Positions 36,015 to 45,374 of a DNA stretch of 64,000 bases are shown here, one piece after another; position 1 is the first letter of the stretch; every line of letters begins with the position of its first letter. The notes under the pieces were generated by a model. The model had not been told where the DNA came from, did no database searches, and was given only the letters and a program-made list of their open reading frames with translations. The DNA is taken from assembly GCA_947164985.1 (NCBI GenBank), contig CAMUYI010000002.1, positions 248,001-312,000 of the forward strand, in the 5' to 3' direction. Both the position numbers and the translations under genes were made by a program. This DNA is from an uncultured Bacteroidales bacterium (lineage in GTDB: Bacteria; Bacteroidota; Bacteroidia; Bacteroidales; Paludibacteraceae).

Positions 36015-37553
36015 ATGGAAAGAAGAGTAAGAGTTCGTTTTGCGCCAAGCCCTACCGGCGCACTCCACATTGGCGGTGTTCGTACCGCTTTGTACAACTA
36101 TCTTTTTGCCCGTCAACATGGCGGTGACATGCTGCTTCGTATCGAAGATACAGACAGTACGCGCTTTGTGCCCGGTGCAGAAGAATACATTCTCGAAGCC
36201 TTAGAATGGTTAGGCATCGGTATTGATGAAGGTCTTCGCATGCGTAATGGTAAGATTGAAGCCGTTGGTGAACATGGTCCATACAGACAGAGCGAGCGTC
36301 GCGAGATCTATCATCAGTACGTTAAACAGTTGCTTGATTCGGGTCATGCATACATTGCGTTTGATACACCTGAAGAACTTGAGGCTAAGCGTGCAGAGAT
36401 CCCTAATTTCCAATACGACGCCCGTACTCGTTTAGCAATGCGTAACTCCCTTACCATGCCGGCTGAGGAGGTAAAAGCGCTGATGGATAAGGGTGAGAAA
36501 TATGTGGTGCGTTTCAAAGTGGAGCCGGACGAGGATGTACACGTGCATGATTTGATTCGTGGTGAAGTAGTGATCAACAGTAATATTCTGGATGATAAGG
36601 TGCTGTACAAATCCGCGGATGATCTGCCTACGTACCATTTGGCTAATATTGTGGATGATCACCTGATGGAGATTAGCCATGTTATTCGTGGTGAGGAATG
36701 GTTACCTTCCGCTCCGCTTCATGTGCTGCTTTACCGCGCGTTTGGATGGCAGGACACGATGCCGCAGTTTGCGCACCTGCCATTGTTGCTCAAACCGGAC
36801 GGAAATGGTAAACTGAGTAAGCGTGACGGTGATCGTCTCGGTTTCCCTGTCTTCCCACTGGAGTTCCATAACCAGAAAGATGGTACGGTTTCTAGTGGCT
36901 ATCGTGAGAGCGGATACCTTCCGGAGGCTGTGATCAACTTCCTCGCGCTACTTGGCTGGCATGGAAGCGGCGACCAAGAGCTATACTCGATGGAGGAACT
37001 TATAAAGGATTTCAGCCTTGACCGCGTGTCCAAATCGGGTGCTAAGTTCGACTATGAGAAGGGCAAATGGTTTAACCATCAGTACCTGCAATTACGCAGC
37101 AATGAAGAACTCGCACAAATGTTCTTGCCGACATTAAAGGCTAACGGCATCGAGAATCCGGATATGCAGATGGTGGCAACCGTTGTGGGACTCACCAAAG
37201 ATCGTGTGAACTTTGTTCCGGAACTGTGGGAACAAACGAACTTTTTCTTTGTAGCTCCGACGGAGTATGACGAGAAATCGCTCAAGAAACGTTGGAAAGA
37301 GGATTCGCCGAAACACATGACCGAGTTACTTGAGGTGCTTGAGAATGCGCCTTCATGGGACGCAGAGACCTTGGATGGTATCGTGATGCCTTGGATTGAG
37401 GCTCATGAGTACGGTGTGGGCATCGTGATGAACGCTTTCCGTATCTGTCTCGTCGGTGCGGCACGTGGTCCGCATATCTGGGCGATCACCGATGTGCTCG
37501 GAAAAGAAGAAACCTTAGCACGTGTTCGCGCTGCACTAAAAATCCTAGGATGA
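36015..37553 (+). CDS. gltX: Glutamyl-tRNA synthetase
   Basis: A 512-residue class-I synthetase: [20 protein letters not shown] carries the HIGH motif and [14 protein letters not shown] the KMSKS-type loop. It charges tRNA-Glu. A -7-like TACATTTG lies at 35985-35992 inside the preceding gene, without a TTG at normal spacing, so it may be transcribed partly with the polysaccharide genes. Confidence 0.97.
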   Translation: MERRVRVRFAPSPTGALHIGGVRTALYNYLFARQHGGDMLLRIEDTDSTRFVPGAEEYILEALEWLGIGIDEGLRMRNGKIEAVGEHGPYRQSERREIYHQYVKQLLDSGHAYIAFDTPEELEAKRAEIPNFQYDARTRLAMRNSLTMPAEEVKALMDKGEKYVVRFKVEPDEDVHVHDLIRGEVVINSNILDDKVLYKSADDLPTYHLANIVDDHLMEISHVIRGEEWLPSAPLHVLLYRAFGWQDTMPQFAHLPLLLKPDGNGKLSKRDGDRLGFPVFPLEFHNQKDGTVSSGYRESGYLPEAVINFLALLGWHGSGDQELYSMEELIKDFSLDRVSKSGAKFDYEKGKWFNHQYLQLRSNEELAQMFLPTLKANGIENPDMQMVATVVGLTKDRVNFVPELWEQTNFFFVAPTEYDEKSLKKRWKEDSPKHMTELLEVLENAPSWDAETLDGIVMPWIEAHEYGVGIVMNAFRICLVGAARGPHIWAITDVLGKEETLARVRAALKILG

Positions 37554-37576
37554 CCTAGGACGACCTAGGAATACCT

Positions 37577-39292
37577 ATGTCCCCACGCGAAGCGTTAAAA
37601 ATATTTTTCGGATACGATGATTTCCGGCCCTTGCAGTCGGAGATCATCGAGTCCGTCTTAGCAGGGCGTGATACGCTCGCGTTGATGCCTACCGGCGGAG
37701 GAAAGAGTGTCTGTTTCCAGATACCTACTCTCGTCATGGCGCAGGACGATCCGAATAAGCGCTTATGCCTCGTCATCACGCCGCTTATCGCTTTGATGCG
37801 GGACCAGGTGGAGAACCTCAAGGCACGGGGGATACATGCCGCGGCGATCTATACCGGTATGTCGTTTGACAAACAACGTGTAGCGTTGGACAATTGTCTT
37901 TATGGTCCGTACCATTTTCTCTACTGCAGTCCTGAAAGGCTTGAGAGTGAAGAGTTTCGCAAGCGTTTGGCTGACTTGCCTATAGGTCTGATTGCGGTGG
38001 ATGAGGCACATTGTATCTCGATGTGGGGATACGATTTCCGGCCATCGTACCTGAATATATCAGCTGTTCGGGCTTTGTTGCCAAATGTACCGGTACTGGC
38101 CCTTACGGCGACGGCTACACCGGAAACCATCAATGATATACAAGATAAGTTGGGTTTTGCTGAAAAGAATGTACTGCGCAAGTCCTTCCGACGGGAGAAC
38201 CTGACGTATGTGGTACGGCGTACGGATAATAAACCCGAACAAGTAGCACATATCTTATCCAAAGTGCCGGGGTCAGCCATTGTGTATGTACGGAACAGAA
38301 AGCGTGCACAAGAGTTGAGTGAGTGGTTACGGGTGACGGGTGACGGATTGCGGGTTGACTACTACCATGCGGGATTAACGACCAAAGAGCGTAATGAACG
38401 GCAAGAGGCGTGGACGAGAGGAGAGACGCGCGTTATTGTGGCTACCAATGCGTTCGGTATGGGTATAGACAAGCCTGATGTGCGGCTCGTGATACACTAT
38501 GACTTGCCGTCCCACCTGGAGAATTATTATCAGGAAGCAGGACGGGCAGGTAGAGACGGACAGACGGCTTATGCGGTTTTGCTCTTTGACCCGCGCGAAG
38601 ATCCGATGAAGATTCAACAACGCATCACGAATACGTATCCGCCTAAGGAGTTCGTTGAGCAGGTCTATCATAAGACGATGGATTTCCTGCAGATAGGGGC
38701 CGGCAGCGGGTATGGACATCGGTTTATGCTGCATATAGATGAACTATGCCATGTGATGAAGTTGCCGGTTATACAAACCTACTCTGCCCTTCATCTGCTT
38801 ACTCAGGCAGGATATATCGATTTCGAAGAGGAACATGAGACGCTACCCCGCGTGCAGATCAAGGTGCCGCGGCACCTGTTAGGAGAGTATAATCTATCTT
38901 CCGATCAAGCATACATGCTAGATACGCTAATGCGTTCCTATACCGGCATCTATACCGACCTTCAATATGTACGGGAGGCTGACGATAAGAACAATCATCA
39001 GTTGTTAGTCTCTTTGGCTCAACGGGGCATCATCACCTATATTCCTCGTTCTGTCGGTTGCTCGCTTACTATGACAAACGAGCGACAGACAGAGATCTAT
39101 CTATCGCCCGTTATCTTTGAGCAGCGCCAAGAGCGCTTTGTCGCTAAAATCAAGGCTATGCTGGAATATGCGGAGCAGAACCAGTTTTGCCGTGAGCAGG
39201 TCTTACTCGCTTATTTCGGAGAGAACACTACTGTCCCCTGCATGCGTTGTGACGTCTGCCGGGAGTTGAGCCACCGAATCATTGCTGAGTGA
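37577..39292 (+). CDS. recQ: RecQ-family ATP-dependent DNA helicase
   Basis: 571 residues: FRPLQSEIIESVL, Walker A PTGGGKS (38-44), DEAHCISMWGYDFRPSY, TATATP, and motif VI YYQEAGRAGRDG. The zinc-binding cysteines (YFGE..CMRCDVC) stand at the extreme C-terminus, after the winged-helix part, as in a Bacteroidetes RecQ subgroup. Residues around LRVTGDGLRV are encoded by a GGGTGAC repeat (about 38330-38360) and look like a short insertion before YYHAGL. Its last 90 bp, including three zinc cysteines, overlap the convergent DUF748 gene. Confidence 0.95.
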   Translation: MSPREALKIFFGYDDFRPLQSEIIESVLAGRDTLALMPTGGGKSVCFQIPTLVMAQDDPNKRLCLVITPLIALMRDQVENLKARGIHAAAIYTGMSFDKQRVALDNCLYGPYHFLYCSPERLESEEFRKRLADLPIGLIAVDEAHCISMWGYDFRPSYLNISAVRALLPNVPVLALTATATPETINDIQDKLGFAEKNVLRKSFRRENLTYVVRRTDNKPEQVAHILSKVPGSAIVYVRNRKRAQELSEWLRVTGDGLRVDYYHAGLTTKERNERQEAWTRGETRVIVATNAFGMGIDKPDVRLVIHYDLPSHLENYYQEAGRAGRDGQTAYAVLLFDPREDPMKIQQRITNTYPPKEFVEQVYHKTMDFLQIGAGSGYGHRFMLHIDELCHVMKLPVIQTYSALHLLTQAGYIDFEEEHETLPRVQIKVPRHLLGEYNLSSDQAYMLDTLMRSYTGIYTDLQYVREADDKNNHQLLVSLAQRGIITYIPRSVGCSLTMTNERQTEIYLSPVIFEQRQERFVAKIKAMLEYAEQNQFCREQVLLAYFGENTTVPCMRCDVCRELSHRIIAE

Positions 39293-41032
39293 CGGAGCAT
39301 CTTCTCCCAAAATCTCCAGCAATCCTTCTATCTCTTCTTCGCTTAGGTTCTTACGGTCATTCACACCCATCATAGGTCCAAAGAAGACCTTTAGTAAGGC
39401 CCGACCGATCACTTTGTTGAGATTGAATTTCGGGTTTGTCGCATCACCTGTCACCGGTACATCCAGCACAACTATATCTTGCGCGGAAGTAAGCATCTTG
39501 ACACCAAGTCGAACAGGGACGTCCTTGTATTTGGCTTTGGTCATCAGATCGCGCCTACCTACTCTCGGATGATTCATGATGATTCGGTTAGAGCCTTTCA
39601 GTTTACCGGATACCACATCCATGCGGCTATCGACACGCAGGTCACCACCATTCAAGGGATAGCCGGTATAGTTACGGCATAAGGCACTGAAATCACGCAG
39701 TTGAACACCGGTCATCTTCAGTTCTGCCCGCGTGTCCTGGTGCGCTAAGTCCGTACCGCCGATGAAATCCAGTTTCAGTTTGGCATCGGAAGTTAAAGTA
39801 GCATCGATCTTCACGGCATTGCGACCGTTGGTTGCGATGTTATCGCCCGTTATTTCGAGCGTTTGGATACCATATTCCCACTCGTGTTTCATCGAATAGT
39901 CGTGGTACATCAGGTCATGACCCGTGATCAGTACTTTCTTCGCCATCCAGACGAGGGGTTTATCCGTAGATGGCTCGACTTCTTGCGCTTTCGAGGTCTC
40001 GACCGAATCGACCGCTTCTTCTGAATCTTTCTTGAGAAGACGACTTAGGGTATTCCAACTCTCATGTACCTCGTAGTCACCGGTGATGCCGGTGAGGATG
40101 AGGCTATCGAGGATGAAGGTTTTGGTATTAAGGTCACCTTTGTTGACTACTACCCGTAGTTCATCCATCGCTGCGACCTGATCATCGTGCGTGTCTTTGA
40201 TGCTCAAACCCGTCATCGCCAAACGACCTTTAAGTTGAATATTAGTGATATTATCCAAACTACCGTCTACATGAATGTTTCCGTTCACTTTTGCCCCTAA
40301 ACCGCTGACATTCAAGTAATCCTGCACCAAGGGTAAGGCTACATCCGTATGCACGTCCTCTAAGTTCAGCCGAACGGCATAGCGGTTCGATTGCATCTTG
40401 TAACCGGCGATGATGCCTACCCGACCACCTGTCGGTAGACCAAACTCCAGACCGGCATTAGTCTGCTTGTTATCAAAGAAGACACCCGGGATGCGCAGCG
40501 ATATATCCTCTACTTTCCATTGTTTATCAGAGATCACATCGCGGTAACGCACGGAACTGTTGTTAATGCGAATGTCATCGAGCGCAATCGTCCAAGGACT
40601 TTTATCGCTTGTCTCGGTTGCTTCGATGGTCGTTTTCACTGTATCTTTTGGGCTGAAACGCTCCATGATATCGGAGAAATTGAGTCGGTCATGACTCTTG
40701 AGCACCTGACCGTTGAAGCCGTCCAGATGGATGGCACGGATCTTGACACGCTTGGCAAGCAGTTGAGGATAAGCGATTTGCACGTAGAGTCGGTCAAACG
40801 AGATGAAGTTCGTCTCGCCGTTGGCTTCTTTACATTCAAAGCCATTAATCCTCACTCCGCCCCAGAACGGATTAATGATCACTTGGTCGGCATGGAGTTT
40901 ACGACCTACGAGAGTTTCGCCATGATTGTTGACGATGTACTTGGCTATCGGAGAGACGACGCCAAGTATCAAAGCAAAGAGGAGCACTATTGCTAGCGCT
41001 CCCCATCCACATATCTTCCAGAATGTTTTCAT
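39203..41032 (-). CDS. AsmA-like DUF748 membrane-anchored protein
   Basis: 609 residues with an N-terminal membrane anchor (about 8-31), then repeated beta-rich segments (RKLHADQVIINPFWGGVRINGFE, LAKRVKIRAIHLDGFNGQVL) of the AsmA/TamB-related DUF748 family, proposed to bridge the envelope and carry lipids. The last ~29 residues (Ser/Asp/Ala-rich) come from DNA that also encodes the end of RecQ on the other strand. It lies 17 bp downstream of tsf. Confidence 0.85.
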   Translation of the reverse strand: MKTFWKICGWGALAIVLLFALILGVVSPIAKYIVNNHGETLVGRKLHADQVIINPFWGGVRINGFECKEANGETNFISFDRLYVQIAYPQLLAKRVKIRAIHLDGFNGQVLKSHDRLNFSDIMERFSPKDTVKTTIEATETSDKSPWTIALDDIRINNSSVRYRDVISDKQWKVEDISLRIPGVFFDNKQTNAGLEFGLPTGGRVGIIAGYKMQSNRYAVRLNLEDVHTDVALPLVQDYLNVSGLGAKVNGNIHVDGSLDNITNIQLKGRLAMTGLSIKDTHDDQVAAMDELRVVVNKGDLNTKTFILDSLILTGITGDYEVHESWNTLSRLLKKDSEEAVDSVETSKAQEVEPSTDKPLVWMAKKVLITGHDLMYHDYSMKHEWEYGIQTLEITGDNIATNGRNAVKIDATLTSDAKLKLDFIGGTDLAHQDTRAELKMTGVQLRDFSALCRNYTGYPLNGGDLRVDSRMDVVSGKLKGSNRIIMNHPRVGRRDLMTKAKYKDVPVRLGVKMLTSAQDIVVLDVPVTGDATNPKFNLNKVIGRALLKVFFGPMMGVNDRKNLSEEEIEGLLEILGEDAPSLSNDSVAQLPADVTTHAGDSSVLSEISE

Positions 41033-41049
41033 CTGAATGATTTGTTTAA

Positions 41050-42042
41050 TTACTCAGCTGCAAGCGTGATGCGACGGAAGTCGAGGATCGTGACGCCTTT
41101 TGCTTTGAGTACGTCCTTCACGAGCTCTTTGCTCTCGCTCATGATGTATTGTTGCTCAACGAGCGTGCTCTCTTTCAAGAACTTATTCAAACGACCTTGT
41201 GCAATCATCTCGATCTTCTTAGCCTGGGCAGCGAGGTTAGCCTCTGCCTCTGCCGGAACTTTCGCACGGATGTCACGAGCAATCTGAGCCTGCTCCTCGG
41301 TCAACCAGCCCTTAGCGGTGTTGGAAGCGATGTGATCATCGCTATCGCAGTGAGCGGGGTTGAGACCAGCCTTACGCAGCGCGTTCTCAACGGCTTTGTT
41401 GATCTCGTCCTGTTTGGTCTTCTCGATAGCTACCTCAAGTTCGTGCTTCTTAACGTCGTCAGCTACGTGATCAGCGTCCAAAGCGATCGGCGACATAGCA
41501 GCTACCTGCATGGAGATACCATGAACGGTCTCAGCGTCAGAACCTGCCTCTGCAGCAACGAGCGAACTCAGTTTGTTTCCGAGGTGATTGTAAGCGTCCA
41601 CTACCGGTGCCTCAAGGCATGCGTAGTCAGCCAACTCCATCTTCTCGCCGGTAACACCGGAACGCTCTGTGATGATCTCAGCCACGGTGAAGTTACCGAT
41701 CTTGAGGTTCTTGAGTTCCTCTTGGCTCTGTACTTTGTTATCCAAAGCAGCATCCAGGATGAGTTTAACCATACCAACGAAGTCCTCGTTCTTAGCTACG
41801 AAATCGGTCTCGCACTTCACGCCTACGATAGCGCCGAAGTTACCTTTTACCTTTGCGAGTACGCAACCTTCCGAAGCCTCACGGTCGCTACGTTTTGCTG
41901 CGATAGCCTGCCCGCGCTTGCGGAGCAAGTCCTTCGCAACCTCGAAATCACCGTTAGCCTCTTCGAGAGCCTTCTTTACATCCATCATACCTGCGCCAGT
42001 GATGTCGCGCAGTTTTTTGATATCAGCTAATGTAACAGCCAT
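41050..42042 (-). CDS. tsf: Elongation factor Ts
   Basis: 330 residues: [24 protein letters not shown] at the N-terminal UBA-like domain and [16 protein letters not shown] in the core. It is the guanine-nucleotide exchange factor of EF-Tu. It is longer than the ~280-residue proteobacterial form, as is usual in Bacteroidota. It follows rpsB by 36 bp of AATTAAAA repeat. Confidence 0.97.
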   Translation of the reverse strand: MAVTLADIKKLRDITGAGMMDVKKALEEANGDFEVAKDLLRKRGQAIAAKRSDREASEGCVLAKVKGNFGAIVGVKCETDFVAKNEDFVGMVKLILDAALDNKVQSQEELKNLKIGNFTVAEIITERSGVTGEKMELADYACLEAPVVDAYNHLGNKLSSLVAAEAGSDAETVHGISMQVAAMSPIALDADHVADDVKKHELEVAIEKTKQDEINKAVENALRKAGLNPAHCDSDDHIASNTAKGWLTEEQAQIARDIRAKVPAEAEANLAAQAKKIEMIAQGRLNKFLKESTLVEQQYIMSESKELVKDVLKAKGVTILDFRRITLAAE

Positions 42043-42078
42043 ATTCTTAATTAAAAATTAAAAATTAAAAATTACGAA

Positions 42079-42888
42079 TTATTCGGCAGCTTCTTCAGCG
42101 TCTGCTTTCGGAGCAGCTTTGCGGATACGTTGACGACGCTCTTTGGGAGCCGGAGCCTCTGCGGTAGCTTGCTCTTGAGCAGCTTCCTCGTCAGCTTTCT
42201 CTACCTTACGCTCCTCGAGACCCTCTTTGATAGCCTCGCAAACAGCGGTGAGGATGACGTCAATAGCCTTCGTTGCATCATCGTTTGCCGGGATCACGAA
42301 GTCAATGTTGTTCGGGTTTGAGTTCGTATCTACGATACCGAATACAGGAATACCCAGACGGTTAGCCTCTGCAACAGCGATCTTCTCTTTGATCACGTCA
42401 ACTACGAATACAGCACTCGGCAGACGAGTCATGTCGGCGATAGAACCAAGGTTCTTCTCCAGTTTCTCACGCTGACGTGCGATTTGCAGTTTCTCGCGCT
42501 TCGAAACGTTATCCAGCGTACCATCGGTAGTCATCTTGTCGATCTGGCTCATTTTCTTCACAGCCTTACGGATCGTCGGGAAGTTGGTCAACATACCACC
42601 TGCCCAACGCTCGGTGATGTACGGCATGCCTACCTCTTGTGCGTGAGCAGCGATAACCTCTTGAGCCTGTTTCTTCGTACCAACGAACAGCACCTTACGG
42701 CCACTGCGTGCCAGGTTCTTCAAAGCTTCAGCAGCCTCGTCAACCTTTACGACAGTCTTGTTCAAGTCGATGATGTGAATACCGTTGCGCTCCATGTAGA
42801 TGTACGGAGCCATTGCCGGGTTCCATTTGCGTTTGAGGTGGCCAAAATGTGCACCAGCCTCGAGCAATTGATCAAAATTTGTTCTCAT
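42079..42888 (-). CDS. rpsB: 30S ribosomal protein S2
   Basis: 269 residues: FDQLLEAGAHFGHLKRKWNP, YIYMERNGIHIIDLNKT, ITERWAGGMLTNF, and VVDVIKEKIAVAEANRLGIP, all diagnostic of S2. A C-terminal extension of ~45 residues is rich in Glu, Ala and Lys, common in this phylum. It is followed by tsf in the standard order. Confidence 0.98.
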   Translation of the reverse strand: MRTNFDQLLEAGAHFGHLKRKWNPAMAPYIYMERNGIHIIDLNKTVVKVDEAAEALKNLARSGRKVLFVGTKKQAQEVIAAHAQEVGMPYITERWAGGMLTNFPTIRKAVKKMSQIDKMTTDGTLDNVSKREKLQIARQREKLEKNLGSIADMTRLPSAVFVVDVIKEKIAVAEANRLGIPVFGIVDTNSNPNNIDFVIPANDDATKAIDVILTAVCEAIKEGLEERKVEKADEEAAQEQATAEAPAPKERRQRIRKAAPKADAEEAAE

Positions 42889-43012
42889 TTTTTTGTGTAA
42901 TGTTTAATGTGTAATGTTTATTAAAAAGCTCCTTGTATTTTGGAATTCCCGTTCACGCGCATAATACATTATTAAATACACGCGCACGCATATGCGTTTG
43001 AGACTCCAAAAC

Positions 43013-43047
43013 AATCGTGTGGTAATCCCGAAGGAGTCCACACGATT
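43013..43047 (-). terminator. Hairpin after rpsI
   Basis: Ten-base stem AATCGTGTGG (43013-43022) with CCACACGATT (43038-43047) and an inner TCC/GGA pair around TTCG. Only a short T-rich run (TTGTTTT) follows on the minus strand, so termination between rpsI and rpsB may be partial. It could also be a control site for ribosomal proteins. Confidence 0.6.
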
Positions 43048-43063
43048 TGGAGTGTTCTTCCGA

Positions 43064-43450
43064 TTAACGTTTACTGAACTGGAAGTGCTTACGAGCCTTC
43101 GGCTGACCCGGTTTCTTACGCTCAACCTCACGAGCGTCACGAGTCATGAAGCCTTCAGCCTTCAACGCAGCCTTGTCTTCCGGATTAATCTTCACCAGCG
43201 CACGTGCGATAGCCAAACGCAGAGCCTCTGCCTGACCTTTGAAACCACCACCGTCAAGGTTAGCCTTGATATCGTATTTCTCAGCAACGCCGAGCTTGTT
43301 CAGCGGCTGAAGAACGATATAGCGCAGAATAGAAGACGGGAAATATGTCTCGATGTCACGACCGTTGATCACGATCTTGCCGGCACCATCATTTACGTAA
43401 ACACGAGCTACTGCCTCTTTACGACGACCTAATGCATTAACTGTTTCCAT
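43064..43450 (-). CDS. rpsI: 30S ribosomal protein S9
   Basis: 128 residues ending in the conserved basic tail KKPGQPKARKHFQFSKR, with NALGRRKEAVARVYV at the start and the GGGFKGQAEALRLAIARAL motif. It contacts the P-site tRNA through its C-terminus. It follows rplM by 8 bp. Confidence 0.98.
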   Translation of the reverse strand: METVNALGRRKEAVARVYVNDGAGKIVINGRDIETYFPSSILRYIVLQPLNKLGVAEKYDIKANLDGGGFKGQAEALRLAIARALVKINPEDKAALKAEGFMTRDAREVERKKPGQPKARKHFQFSKR

Positions 43451-43458
43451 ATCTTCTA

Positions 43459-43914
43459 TTATTTCAGGGTGTTAATATCAATTACTTTCGGTTGTTGTGC
43501 CTGCATGTTGTGCTCTGCACCTGCGAAAATGTACAGGTTAGTGATCTGACGAGCACCCAGACGATTCTTCGGCAACATACCTTTTACTACTTTGCGAACG
43601 AGCTTGTCAGCGCCCTTAGCCATCAGGTCAGCCGGAGTGAACTCACGTTGGCCACCCGGGAAACCGGTGTAGCGTACATACACGCGATCGTTCCATTTGT
43701 TACCTGTCAGCTGCACTTTGTCAGCGTTCACGATGATTACATTGTCACCACAGTCCACGTTCGGAGTGTAGGACGGTTTGTACTTACCACGCAGCAGTTT
43801 AGCTACTTTGGAGCACATACGGCCGAGGATCTGGCCTTCAGCGTCAACCACTACCCACTCTTTCTTAGCGGTAGCTTTGTTTACAGACACTGTCTTGTAA
43901 GAATTGTATTCCAT
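43459..43914 (-). CDS. rplM: 50S ribosomal protein L13
   Basis: 151 residues from the ATG at 43914 (MEYNSYKTVSVNKATAKKEW); the longer frame to 43968 is leader. Motifs are VVDAEGQILGRMCSKVAKLLRGKYKP and GMLPKNRLGARQI. It heads the rplM-rpsI unit with a promoter at 44037-44067 and a leader of about 115 nt, room for feedback control. Confidence 0.98.
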   Translation of the reverse strand: MEYNSYKTVSVNKATAKKEWVVVDAEGQILGRMCSKVAKLLRGKYKPSYTPNVDCGDNVIIVNADKVQLTGNKWNDRVYVRYTGFPGGQREFTPADLMAKGADKLVRKVVKGMLPKNRLGARQITNLYIFAGAEHNMQAQQPKVIDINTLK

Positions 43915-44036
43915 TAATTTTGTTTGTTTTAGGCTTGGCCGACAGACATCTATTAAGCGTCTCCGCACTGCCCAGCCAGGCGATTTATAATTATTGTTTT
44001 ACATGCGTTCTCGCGTTGTACGCGCGAAAAAGCGTG

Positions 44037-44067
44037 CAAAGGTACTGCTTTTTTTTGACATGACCAA
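44037..44067 (-). promoter_or_regulatory. Promoter of rplM-rpsI
   Basis: Minus strand: TTG at 44067-44065, 20-nt spacer, TACCTTTG at 44044-44037 followed by C. Confidence 0.72.
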
Positions 44068-44120
44068 ATTTTTTTTCAAAAATCTGCTAAAAATCTTTCA
44101 TTTTACTATAGAAAACACAG

Positions 44121-44147
44121 AAAAATCGCCCGAAATGAGCGATTTTT
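44121..44147 (-). terminator. Terminator of the small-gene island
   Basis: Nine-base stem AAAAATCGC (44121-44129) with GCGATTTTT (44139-44147), loop of 9, 22 bp after the stop of the last island gene. It separates the island from the rplM promoter. Confidence 0.75.
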
Positions 44148-44168
44148 CCTTGAGAGTGCGCAGAGCGA

Positions 44169-44549
44169 TTAACCGTGTTGCTGGTCGTACTCGGCGCCGC
44201 AGACCATCCAGTAGTAGGCCTTGAGGGTCTTCTTGCCGCCTGCGAGGTCTTTCTGAGCCATGAAGGCTTGTTGGTCAGCAAGTTGTTTGCTCAGATCGGC
44301 TGCACGGGTTGCAACCATGTCGCGTACTGCGGTGAAGCGTGCGCGGACTGCTACCTCACGGTTCGACAGCGGAGTACTGCGCTCCACTTTTCTACGGAGA
44401 TACAGTCGGTTACAGTCTTTTGACTCGGTCGCTGCTACGCGGTGCGTACCCAAGAGCATCTTGGTACAAGAGTGTTGACCGCTCTTGCTCGGTTTGGAGA
44501 GTGCTCCGGATACATGATCAATACCGGCACTCCATTCTACTTTAGCCAT
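44169..44549 (-). CDS. Small protein of the SG-[A/T]-L-x-K family, copy A
   Basis: 126 residues, no signal or membrane segment. It shares its plan with the genes at 44732 and 46494: an N-terminal VSGALSK, a MLLGTHR strand, NRLYLRR, then STPLSNREVAVRARF and a helical, charged C-terminus ending AYYWMVCGAEYDQQ. The whole resembles, distantly, small Bacteroidales proteins with a G-x-[IL]-[GS]-x-[FV] and RNGK core; function unknown. The start codon lies 14 nt after a strongly foldable segment (44563-44610), so its translation may be controlled by RNA structure. Last gene before the terminator. Confidence 0.75.
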   Translation of the reverse strand: MAKVEWSAGIDHVSGALSKPSKSGQHSCTKMLLGTHRVAATESKDCNRLYLRRKVERSTPLSNREVAVRARFTAVRDMVATRAADLSKQLADQQAFMAQKDLAGGKKTLKAYYWMVCGAEYDQQHG

Positions 44550-44562
44550 TTCGCGTGTGGCT

Positions 44563-44718
44563 ATCCTCGTACATGTACCAAAACTCCGTTTTAGTAGGGA
44601 GTACTCGGATGCACCCGCTCTTAACTCGGACTATCGCTACGTTAGCAGTCCTCGTTAGGGGGATGCCCTCTAAGCCACGTGAGAGGGGTTAAATGTTAAT
44701 AAAAAGAGTGAGTTTTGG
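44563..44718 (-). ncRNA. Structured RNA segment between two paralogues (leader or small RNA)
   Basis: Read on the minus strand the gap folds into three elements. A 6-bp hairpin pairs 44687-44682 with 44671-44666. A GGACT/AGTCC stem (44651-44628) has an inner GCTA/TAGC. A composite hairpin at 44610-44563 has AUCC/GGAU, tandem GA/GA, GUAC/GUAC, then a 9-bp UACUAAAAC/GUUUUGGUA stem on a GGA loop. The 9-bp stem contains a U.G pair that would be a C.A mismatch on the other strand, and tandem G.A pairs form only in minus-strand RNA, so the minus strand is the RNA. Alternatively 44718-44710 can pair with 44586-44578 (9 bp). Not recognised as a known RNA family. Confidence 0.55.
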
Positions 44719-44731
44719 GTTAACCTGTTGA

Positions 44732-45124
44732 TCAGCCTTGATTGGCTTGATCGTAGGCTGCTGCTTCCAAAGACCAGAGGTATGACCGCATGGTCTTTTT
44801 GCCGTTAGCAAGATCCTTTTGCGCCTTGAAGGCTGCCTCGTCGGCTGCTTGCTTGGTGGGGTCGTTGAGTCGCGTGTTGACTGCTGCCGAAACAGCTGCA
44901 AACTTGGTGCGGATTCCGGTCTCTTTAGCCGTTACGGGCGTAGTGCGGGTTACGGACTTGAGGTCGCGGAGGTAGACGCGGGAGCAATCAGGCGAGGTGG
45001 TAGGTGCTTTACGGTGGGTAGCCAACACCATCTTTTGGTCTGCCGCGTGCGGGGACTTTTTGTCGATCTTGTTCAGAGCGCCAGAGACGGTCTCAAACAT
45101 CGGGGCATAGGTTGCTTTTGCCAT
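44732..45124 (-). CDS. Small protein of the SG-[A/T]-L-x-K family, copy B
   Basis: 130 residues, clearly paralogous to the 44169 product: VSGALNK, KMVLATHR, SRVYLRDL, TTPVTAKETGIRTKF, then KAQKDLANGKKTMRSYLW and a matching AAAYDQ end. Soluble, with basic and Ala-rich helices. It lies between the structured RNA segment and a gap (45125-45224) of ACTGGTC/CTAGTC repeats. Function unknown. Confidence 0.75.
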   Translation of the reverse strand: MAKATYAPMFETVSGALNKIDKKSPHAADQKMVLATHRKAPTTSPDCSRVYLRDLKSVTRTTPVTAKETGIRTKFAAVSAAVNTRLNDPTKQAADEAAFKAQKDLANGKKTMRSYLWSLEAAAYDQANQG

Positions 45125-45224
45125 AGTGAGTAAGTGTTTTTTGTGTTAAACTGGTCTACTGGTCAACTGGTCTTCTAGTCAACTAGTAGGATCGGCTCTT
45201 TCTTTAAATAGGTGAGCGTTTTAC

Positions 45225-45332
45225 CTATTTCTTGCGGTGCTTCTCGATGTGGTAGAAGCCAAGAGTGAGGATCTTGATAAGGATCTCAAAGAGGACTTTA
45301 GTCCAACTGGTTTCTTCTTGTTCTGTTTTCAT
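45225..45332 (-). CDS. 35-residue peptide with one hydrophobic helix
   Basis: ATG at 45332, stop at 45225-45227. The product begins MKTEQEETSWTKVLFEILIK, continues ILTLGFYHIEKH and ends RKK: a charged start, an amphipathic to hydrophobic segment and a basic tail. Similar very short Bacteroidales proteins (W-x-K-[VI]-L then a hydrophobic run, named smalltalk in some annotations) sit next to amidase and phage-like genes. The match is by pattern only. Confidence 0.6.
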   Translation of the reverse strand: MKTEQEETSWTKVLFEILIKILTLGFYHIEKHRKK

Positions 45333-45374
45333 AATGTAGTTGTTTTAAAAATAAAACAAAAATGCAAGATGTTT

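Noticed and set aside
43915..43968. N-terminal extension of L13
   Set aside because: L13 begins MEYNSYKTV at 43914; the extra codons are leader sequence.
44550..44731. Integron attC site, retron RNA, DGR template or tRNA in the structured gap
   Set aside because: No repeated copies between the other small genes, no GTTRRRY/RYYYAAC pair in the right layout, no reverse transcriptase or integrase in the window, and no T-arm motif for a tRNA.
45125..45224. Type III toxin-antitoxin RNA repeat array (ACTGGTC units)
   Set aside because: Units are too short and degenerate, no terminator stands between them and the next gene, and such repeats occur at many gene junctions here.
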